Source: Phoronis ovalis
Taxonomy: Eukaryota > Phoronida > Phoronidae
Direction: 5' to 3'
DNA: 15,751 bases
NCBI GenBank assembly: GCA_028565635.1
Contig: JAOXYB010026424.1
Coordinates: 1 to 15,751 of the forward strand
Shown here piece by piece: positions 9,172-15,751 of the stretch. Below the pieces are notes generated by a model. It was given only the letters and a program-made list of their open reading frames with translations. It was not told the origin of the DNA and ran no database searches. The position numbers and the translations under genes are program-made. Position 1 is the stretch's first letter, and each line of letters opens with the position of its first letter.

Positions 9172-10026
9172 TCACTCTAGGTATTTATAAACCTGGATTT
9201 TCCCTCCTGCTTCAGCTACCACTAGATGACCATTATTACTTACAGCAGTCGCTCGTGGGCGATTCAGTGGACATTCCTCAGTATCCTTGACTAGGTAACT
9301 CACAAACTCGCCCTCTGGATTCAAAAGTTGTACTTTGTTATTGTAGTTATCTGCCATAATCACATTTCCTTTATAGTCCACACAGATACCACGAGGGTAG
9401 CGTGGCTTCTTATGTTTCTGTTTTGCGCCGTATACCCACTGAAGTTCATGGTGATAATCAAACGACACAACGAAATTGCTGTAATAGTCAGAAACAATAA
9501 TATCATCCGCATTGTTTGTTGCCACATACCATGGACTTTTGAACATAAGCAATTTAGGACTTGGATTGCCGTACAGTATTTCGGTAAATGCACAGTCCAT
9601 AGGAAAAATGTAGATACAACGTCTGGATGCATCGCTAACTATAAACTCGTTATGTGTGTTGACAGCTATACCACGTGGATCTCTCATAGGAAGCTCTTTC
9701 AAATTTCCACCAACTGAAGTCTCATATTGGCCATTACAGTGAAAAATTTTTATGTCTTTGCTTTTACTGTCAGTGACGGCAAATCTGTCATGTTCTAATA
9801 AGGCAATATTCCAGGGATCACCCAGATCTTCATGTCCAAATTCCATTTTCTTCTCCCCCGTCAAGTCGTAAATTTTAATCGTTTTACTTGTACCATCTGT
9901 TACCATAATGTCATCATTTTTATTCAGTATGCAACCTCGTAATAAACTTGACCGCCTCTTTTCGCTGTGTGTCTTGAAACTACACAGTAATTTTGTGTCA
10001 TTAACATCCGAACCTGATTCAGCCAT
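9172..10026 (-). CDS. NHL-repeat six-bladed beta-propeller protein
   Basis: An uninterrupted 284-codon frame. After about 30 polar residues (MAESGSDVNDTKLL...) come six NHL-type blades at roughly residues 31-64, 70-106, 116-153, 164-200, 210-246 and 256-284. Each begins with a P-R-G-I-A-V-like strand (D-P-W-N-I-A, D-P-R-G-I-A-V, S-P-W-Y-V-A, Y-P-R-G-I-C-V, R-P-R-A-T-A-V) and contains a V-[ST]-D or M-A-D turn followed by I/V-x-[IVL]-[YFL]. This matches the C-terminal propeller of TRIM2/TRIM3/TRIM71-type proteins, which binds protein or RNA partners. RING, B-box and coiled coil are missing, there is no signal peptide or membrane segment, and it is probably cytosolic. The ATG is the first after an in-frame TAA at 10032-10030, with A at -3 and G at +4, a good initiation context. 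The stop is TGA at 9174-9172. No clear AATAAA was found just downstream. The gene lies antisense inside a PFAS intron and lacks introns in its coding part, so it could be a retrocopy, a truncated family member or a genuine short NHL gene. The partner is unknown. Confidence 0.85.
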   Translation of the reverse strand: MAESGSDVNDTKLLCSFKTHSEKRRSSLLRGCILNKNDDIMVTDGTSKTIKIYDLTGEKKMEFGHEDLGDPWNIALLEHDRFAVTDSKSKDIKIFHCNGQYETSVGGNLKELPMRDPRGIAVNTHNEFIVSDASRRCIYIFPMDCAFTEILYGNPSPKLLMFKSPWYVATNNADDIIVSDYYSNFVVSFDYHHELQWVYGAKQKHKKPRYPRGICVDYKGNVIMADNYNNKVQLLNPEGEFVSYLVKDTEECPLNRPRATAVSNNGHLVVAEAGGKIQVYKYLE

Positions 10027-10036
10027 CTTTTATATA
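10027..10036 (-). promoter_or_regulatory. TATA-like element abutting the NHL start codon
   Basis: The minus strand reads TATATAAAAG directly followed by the ATG of the NHL gene. It matches a TATA box well, but transcription from it would start about 25-30 bases inside the reading frame, skipping the first ATG; the next in-frame Met is residue 41, inside blade 1. It is therefore either chance in AT-rich DNA or evidence for an internal start. Confidence 0.3.
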
Positions 10037-10186
10037 GCACGCTCAAGAACAAATATCATATATTGTTCAAATGCTTACTCGTTGTTTTATAAGTACGATT
10101 TGTAAGTATTATTTCAAGCTATACATACTATATATGTGAGGGTTTTAGATTTGCCTTATGTCTTCTTGGATGTTTTTGTCTGCTAT
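10027..10186 (-). other. Possible 5' UTR part of the NHL exon
   Basis: On the minus strand a T-rich tract ending in CAG (acceptor AG at 10188-10187) lies 160 bases before the ATG. If used, the NHL coding exon would have an upstream non-coding exon joined here. The in-frame stop at 10032-10030 means this segment cannot extend the protein. The call rests on the splice-site pattern alone. Confidence 0.3.
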
Positions 10187-11626
10187 CTGAAAAAAATGAT
10201 TAATTTAATGAACAAAACTATACAAAGTACCTAGAAATGTATGTTAAAAAAAAATCCCTATTTTCTCCATCCCTTGTTAATCTTGTCAGACAGTTATGCA
10301 GTTGCTGTTTCAAATTCTGGATTTACAAATTAAACTTAATCAATTACTCAAAATGTAGCTGAGATAAACAAGAAGTTTATACTTAAAATATTATTTTAAA
10401 AAACTTCTTTACTAAACATATTTCTATAGTCTGCTACAACAAAAAACAAAAGTGGGTGGTTTTTGTGTTCAAAAAATTAGAGGTAGTGTGGCAAGTAATA
10501 GGAAGTGATTTCCTTATACTTTCATAATAGTTGTCTTTATCTATTTGTAGAACATGTAACTACATTCGCATTTCTACATTAATATGTTAAATCCTCATTT
10601 TCGAGACTACAAGAGCATTAACAACTTTGAAAATAGCATAAAAACATCAAATGATTCTTGGAATATAGATATCTGTTCATATATTCATCAAATGAATCAG
10701 TGTAGGCATCATGTAGCTTTATCTTGAACATTTTTTTCGGAATTCTTAGAACTGCAAGTGCATCTGGCATCTTTTCAGTTTGTAGGAACAAGTAGTGCTA
10801 GGAAATATTTCTCGAAATCTTTGATAATATTACCCAGGAATAATGTGTCTGTATTAAAATATAAAGCTCATTGGGAAAATATCATTATGCAATTGTTTGC
10901 ATATTAGTGTTTCTTGTATACAAACATATTCCTGTTAAAGAGGTATAGTTGCTTATTATACACTTACTTACTGCTTTTTTTCAGAAAAACTGTTTAATGT
11001 GTAAAATAAAGAAGATTACAAACTGACAGTTAAATTGTTTTAAATTTTGTTAATATAATAAAATTAAGTACAGTGTCCTTTTGAAAGTTCAAAGTACTCA
11101 ACTGTAGCAAAATGCAATTATAGCATTACTTTGATTACACATGTTAAATAGCAGAATGGTATTCACTATGATTCAATTTGTGAAGGTGTTTCATTGAGAT
11201 TTATAATGTTAATAAATTCAGCAACCTCCCAAAGCATTTATCAAGTGATTTAGATTACCATAAAATAATATATTGTATGATGAATAAGATTAATTAATGC
11301 TATCATTAACACATACAATTAACCGATTACAAAAGTACTAGTGAGCAGATCTGCAATTACTTCTATAATTTCATCACATTCTATAGATTATTCATCTCCA
11401 TTTTGCAAGGCAATGTTTTTAACTAAATGTGGTCTTTCTATGATAATAGAGTTGCATGATGCATTTGAAGTTTTGAAGAAATCCCTTCTATGTTTAGAAA
11501 TATAGCCCAAATGTTAGACTAATGTTAGTCGTTTCTGTAATTTAAGATAATAATGTGTAATTTTTTTTTCTAAAAAATAATTTTCCTAAAAAGTCATTCA
11601 AAAGATTTGTCTAAAAATTTAATGTA

Positions 11627-11702
11627 AAGGAGAAAATAATCTGGCAGTGTTAGCTTTGAATTTGAAGGAGAAAAATATATGGCACTCCTAGCTTTACATA
11701 TA
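11627..11702 (+). repeat. Degenerate tandem duplication, 38-base period
   Basis: aaggagaaaa starts both units (11627 and 11665), ggca sits at the same offset in each, and tagcttt ends both conserved cores. Other positions have diverged, so this is an older duplication than the one at 8005-8082. Confidence 0.6.
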
Positions 11703-12270
11703 TCAAGTGTAAACATACAGTAGACCACATAAACATATGATACTGTATTCAACTTTAAGCATTATAAACAGCTTTACAGGCAAAATTGCAGAGAGCTTAC
11801 CAGTTTATTCTAGCAACTGTTTTATGTATTTTAGTACTATAATGCATTTATTAAAAAAAACTCCAATCAATGTTCTAACGACTGATGTCGGTCTACCCAA
11901 ATGTAGGCGTTTAACAAAATCATAATTTTCATTGGAACACAAAAGGCAGCCCTCCGAACACGGTGTATAAGCAAAGACCTTTCACTTCTGGTTTGGGTGT
12001 TAATTATAATGTATCACTAGGCAAAAAAAGTATCAAATGAAAAGTTTTCATGAAAGTTGTACCATTTTCACTATTTTTTATGAGACATAGTTTACATAAT
12101 TATCCTTATTTCTTGATATATTTTTTTAAAATTAAATTGAACTGTTAAAAATCAGACTTGAAAGAAATACCTTATGTGAAGCATGTCGCTAGCTTGGTCA
12201 GTTCATCTACTACACCCTGCTATGCTACTATGAACTGCTACCTTGTTATCAAGTATATATAGCCTTACCT

Positions 12271-12286
12271 ATAGCTAGCTAGCTAT
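12271..12286 (+). repeat. 16-bp perfect palindrome of TAGC units
   Basis: ATAGCTAGCTAGCTAT is self-complementary over all 16 bases, built from a (TAGC)n run. It could form a cruciform or simply be a short tetranucleotide repeat. Confidence 0.7.
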
Positions 12287-12872
12287 GTTTCTATTTGTGT
12301 AATAGATCATATATCTTTCACATTAATTTGTGGATTACTAAATTAGTTTTCTGCCCATTTTAGAATAGGTATCCATCATATCTGATGTTTATCAGTCAAA
12401 TGTGTAGGTTGTCTTTCAGTTTATTGCTGACTTGTAGAGAGAAACAGTTACAGGACAATATGAAATTCACATTGCTTATAGCATGTAAAAATCTATCCAC
12501 ACTTATTTTGTTTTTTAATTTTTTAGTCCAAAATCACATTTTTTTTCATAGATAATCTACAATTTATTTCTTAATACTTTCTACATACATCATATCATTC
12601 CACACTTTATCTGTCCTGTATCTGGCATAAACCTAGCACAGTACTCGATGTACTAACTGTAGTTACCTTGCTTTTCTTACTTTTAATCCAGAAAATCCGA
12701 TGACAGTAGCTGCTTTAATTTCTGTTTCTTCCTTACTGTTCATTCACTTATGGGCAATGACCCACACAATTATGTTTTAGTAAAAGCATATCTATAGCAT
12801 CTTCTATTATAAGACGCAGTCTTCTGTTTTTTAATTTTTCTGCCTTTTATGGTCTGATCAATTTGCTTGTGA

Positions 12873-13152
12873 TATAGCTCTATAGTTGTGTTCCCTATTA
12901 ATCATCTCTCTTTTATAGCAGACACGGATAAGCGGTTAATGCGAAAATTTGATTACGATGTAAAAATTGAATTTTGTAGTCGATTCAGATCAATATGCAA
13001 TGCAAATAGTAGAAATATTCCTAAGGATGAGCCTGAAAGATATTGACTGTTTCTTATCTCTAGAGACTGGAAAACATCTTGACGAAGTTTTGGATATCCA
13101 TGTTTCCTTACATTCAGGATATAGGTATAATAAAATATTTATCCCTGAGTAG
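12873..13152 (+). other. Unexplained coding-like patch
   Basis: A strong splice-acceptor pattern (catctctcttttatag, AG at 12917-12918) precedes sequence that stays open in two + frames. Frame 1 runs from 12873 to the TGA at 13044-13046 and includes A-D-T-D-K-R-L-M-R-K-F-D-Y-D-V-K-I-E-F. Frame 2 runs from 12964 to the TAG at 13150-13152 and includes DSDQYAMQIVEIFLRM and LETGKHLDEVLDIHVS. The minus strand is also open from 13184 to 12990. Frame 2 has a more protein-like composition but no ATG near its beginning. A possible donor (AG|GTATAA) lies near 13125. I do not recognise the family; a frameshifted gene relic or a chance open stretch are both possible. Confidence 0.2.
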
Positions 13153-13184
13153 GAATAATTCTTATGAAATTTCAAATGTGACAT

Positions 13185-15690
13185 TATGTTTTGCAGATTA
13201 TTGTTATTTGTATTTTTTAAGTTTTCGTAACCAATTTGTTTTTAAAAATGATCAAGGCAGACATTAAATAAAACAAGAAATTTAAGAATACTAAAAATAT
13301 AATTAAGATAATTTGCAATATTAAAGAAAATTTACTGCTTTGGGAGTAATTATTAGAGGATGCAAATTTTAGAATTACTACCATATATTTGGTAAACGGT
13401 CTTAAAAATGATAATTATTGTTTATTTCATACATATTTACTGTAGCGTCATTTTTAAAATTTAAAACTTGTGTAAATAAAAAAAGAATTAGTTTTAGTTT
13501 CACAATCAGTTACATTTGAAACTGCTAGATATAACTTATTCTAAGGTACTGTCTTATAAAATTAATTTTTAAAAAGTAAAATTTGCATGATATATATATA
13601 ACACATTATAATAATTATAATAAAACGGTGAAACAAGGAGCATGTTGTAGCTAGCAGTTTACAGTAACTGGTATCAATTTTGTGACTTATAAACTAATAA
13701 TTTAAAATCATGATTTCGGATATTTGTTTTGAACAATGCCAATCTTAGTAAAAAGAGAATATGAAAAGTGCAAAATTGTATGCACACAACGGTCCTAAAC
13801 AAGATCAATCAGAAATGGACACTTTAAGATGTGCCAACATAAATGTGCATTCATGAATATAAGGGAAAATAAAAGGAAAACCAACTACGGTAGTAGGCTG
13901 TTTACCAATGTTTCAAAATAAGTCTTGAAAATTCTTAAATTCTATAAACAGGATTTGCAAAACCAGGGGTGCCACAACAGTATATTAACCCAGGGAAAAA
14001 GGATGCAAAAAAAACTTGAAAAGAAAATAACATATAATTTGAAGTTCCAAACAGTTTATGACCAATTGGTAACAGGAACCAAGAGAATTTTTATGTTGAT
14101 GTAGTAATAATCTAATTATAATAAATATAATTCTACTACTGGCCTAAAGCTGGGGACCACGGATCTTCGTAACTAGTTAATAATAAAGTATATGTGTGTA
14201 TTCTGTAAAAGGCAACCTTTCCTAACTATTACCTGGATTAGTGTTTAATGGCAGTCAGTGGTTTTGTATTCGTTCAATGCATTTCATACTTTTGGCTGTT
14301 CAACTGGTTCCAACTAGTTCACATGATTACTGGGAAATAAAGGGTTAATAACCAGGGTAATGTAATCAATGGGTGATTCTTCATTCCTTATTTAGTATGA
14401 TTTAATGCCCTTGTGTATTTTTAAACTTTGTGAGCAACACAGAAGCTATATGGCAATTAGTGAAGTTCAACAGTGTGATATTGAAACTCAAATTTTAAAA
14501 ACAATAATTTTTAATGGCATTTGATGATACTACTCTTGTATTAAGAGTTTCAATGAAAAAAATCAAATGCTGTATTGGCTGTGTAATACAATTATGGCTA
14601 TTTTGTATGTTGAGATGAATCTAATTGTTATTGATCACTAACATTTAGAAACTTTATAAGACTGATGAAATATACATAATTATCTAATATCAATGTGACT
14701 TAACTTATAGGGTATATGCCATAAAAATAATGCAGCATGTTGTATAAATGTAGGGTACGCGTGTTTTGCCATAATATACCCCATGCTCTCGATCACTCTT
14801 TCAGAATGCCATTTGCATATTCTTATTTGCTGAGCAAATTCCGTACTTGTTATAGACTATGTAGTAGTTATGTAATAAAATACCTGATGCCTTGAGAGGA
14901 TTGATGTTAACATGGGATTATGTTTTTTAAATTTTAATTATTGTTGATCATGATTGTATACTATTCGTAGGTGGTACAGCAGTTCTTTTGAAGTATCAAG
15001 ATCTTAGACTGCTTTTGGAGGCATAAAACTGCATTTTTCCTTTTGTTCTCTGGTAAATGAGCACATTGTAGTGTTCCGTAAATTTAGAAAAAGAGGTGAA
15101 CTATTAGTCAAGTCTAAGATCAATCATGTACAAGATTCCTTACATAAACTGCCTATGTAAATAACCATTTCCTTTTCATATACAAAAAAGACAGTTACAG
15201 ACAGTATGTGGGATGCATTCATAACAGATTTGATTTTAATGATGAAGCATTTTGTTTGCAAGAGGAAATATTTTGCAGCAGTTTTTGCTTTTTTACACCC
15301 ACCCATCGATGTCTGTTATGCTGCATCAAGATGAACATGTACTCATTGTCATCACTTAATTCTGGTAATATTTGTCTCTCCCAATTTAATTAAATTGCTT
15401 TTCCTGCATTTCAATCTGGAATCTTTAAAAAAATCTGTTCTGCATCATTATAGTTAACTCCACAAAAAAATTGAAAAGCTCATCACTACTTTTTATGCAA
15501 AAAAGTTCATTTTTATGGAGAGGTTCTTTATAGTACTTTATAACATAAATTAGTTCTTGTTACTGTATGAATACTAATTAGCCATCAGAATAGTGCACAC
15601 AGGTGTGGTATTCAGCAGTATTGTTAAGGCAATTTGTCAGTGTCTGAAGTCATCAATTTTGGTCATTATTTGCAAACGGAAGCACCCATC
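13185..15690. other. AT-rich intronic stretch
   Basis: No supported features on either strand. Short AT microsatellites (near 13590) and several stop-free frames of about 60 codons near 15124-15393 look like chance. The next PFAS exon is not here. Confidence 0.55.
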
Positions 15691-15730
15691 GAGTCTGTTC
15701 CCCATAATATCTGTTCCCCAGACGAGTCTG
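15691..15730 (+). repeat. Short repeated/inverted motifs at the window edge
   Basis: CTGTTCCCCA occurs at 15695-15704 and 15711-15720. CGAGTCTG occurs near 15690 and again near 15723. CCAGAC-GA-GTCTGG at 15717-15730 is a 6-bp inverted repeat with a 2-base centre. This GC-richer cluster may be the edge of a repeat element that continues beyond the window. Confidence 0.45.
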
Positions 15731-15751
15731 GCTGGCTGGCAAACCTTAAAC

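Larger units (their letters stand above)
10187..12872. other. AT-rich intronic stretch upstream of the NHL gene
   Basis: No coding similarity was found on either strand; in particular I see no RING, B-box or coiled coil that could be the missing front of the NHL gene. The only structures are the 38-base degenerate tandem at 11627-11702 and the palindrome at 12271-12286. Confidence 0.55.
2755..15751 (+). other. PFAS: Very long PFAS intron (5' part, at least 13 kb)
   Basis: Starts at a GTGAGC donor. I looked on the + strand for the next block of the enzyme (V-V-K-V-G-G-P-V-Y-R-I-G and G-G-G-A-A-S-S) as far as the window end and did not find it, so the acceptor is probably beyond 15751. The intron hosts the antisense NHL gene and the B-box/coiled-coil fossil. 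Alternatives are an assembly misjoin or a truncated PFAS copy. Confidence 0.7.

Noticed and set aside
9328-9717. 129-codon + frame opposite the NHL gene, and a 90-codon minus frame at 9360-9632
   Set aside because: Both are shadows of the NHL coding sequence; neither has protein-family character.
14970-15016. gtggtacagcag after an AG, checked as the start of the next PFAS exon
   Set aside because: It translates to unrelated residues and hits a stop within about 20 codons.
1-15751. CRISPR arrays, rRNA, intact tRNA, transposase or reverse-transcriptase genes
   Set aside because: No regularly spaced direct repeats, no tRNA with both promoter boxes, and no catalytic motifs of mobile elements were found on either strand.

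Overview
The window looks like nuclear DNA of an invertebrate animal. It is AT-rich (roughly 30% GC by eye), its protein-coding pieces are separated by GT-AG introns, and there is no bacterial-style gene packing. Two protein families are recognisable: the purine-biosynthesis enzyme PFAS (FGAM synthase), split into exons, and an intronless NHL beta-propeller gene beside a decayed B-box/coiled-coil (TRIM-like) segment. Large families of B-box/coiled-coil/NHL genes and AT-rich genomes with long introns are common in bivalve molluscs, so a mollusc or other lophotrochozoan is my best guess. That assignment is inference.

Layout. Bases 1-2754 carry four consecutive internal exons of PFAS on the + strand (427-567, 1570-1697, 1998-2126, 2494-2754). 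Their splice phases match and they give about 219 continuous residues, from the E-H-S-R-H motif through the T-A-E-T-H-N-F-P-T signature to the K-P-I-M-F-S segment. The gene starts left of the window and continues beyond it. The next expected coding block (the V-K-V-G-G-P-V-Y region) was not found to the right, so everything from 2755 to the end appears to be one intron of at least 13 kb, mostly AT-rich DNA with small repeats.

Inside that intron, on the opposite strand, lies a 284-codon uninterrupted gene (10026 to 9172) encoding a six-bladed NHL propeller with no RING, B-box or coiled coil. Fifteen bases past its stop, on the same strand, is a 0.4-kb decayed segment (9157-8736). It reads as a B-box zinc finger followed by a helical coiled coil, with several stops, a frameshift and most zinc ligands lost. 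I read it as the remnant of a neighbouring TRIM-like gene copy, which suggests the intron hosts what is left of a tandem TRIM/NHL cluster.

The remaining sequence holds short tandem duplications (8005-8082, 4713-4760, 11627-11702), a dispersed repeat pair (137-169 and 1103-1133), a possible tRNA-SINE remnant near 3591, two short unexplained open patches (5935-6145 and 12873-13152) and a palindrome at 12271. I found no RNA gene, CRISPR array, intact transposon or clearly new system that I can defend. The nested NHL gene with its B-box/coiled-coil fossil is the most interesting part.
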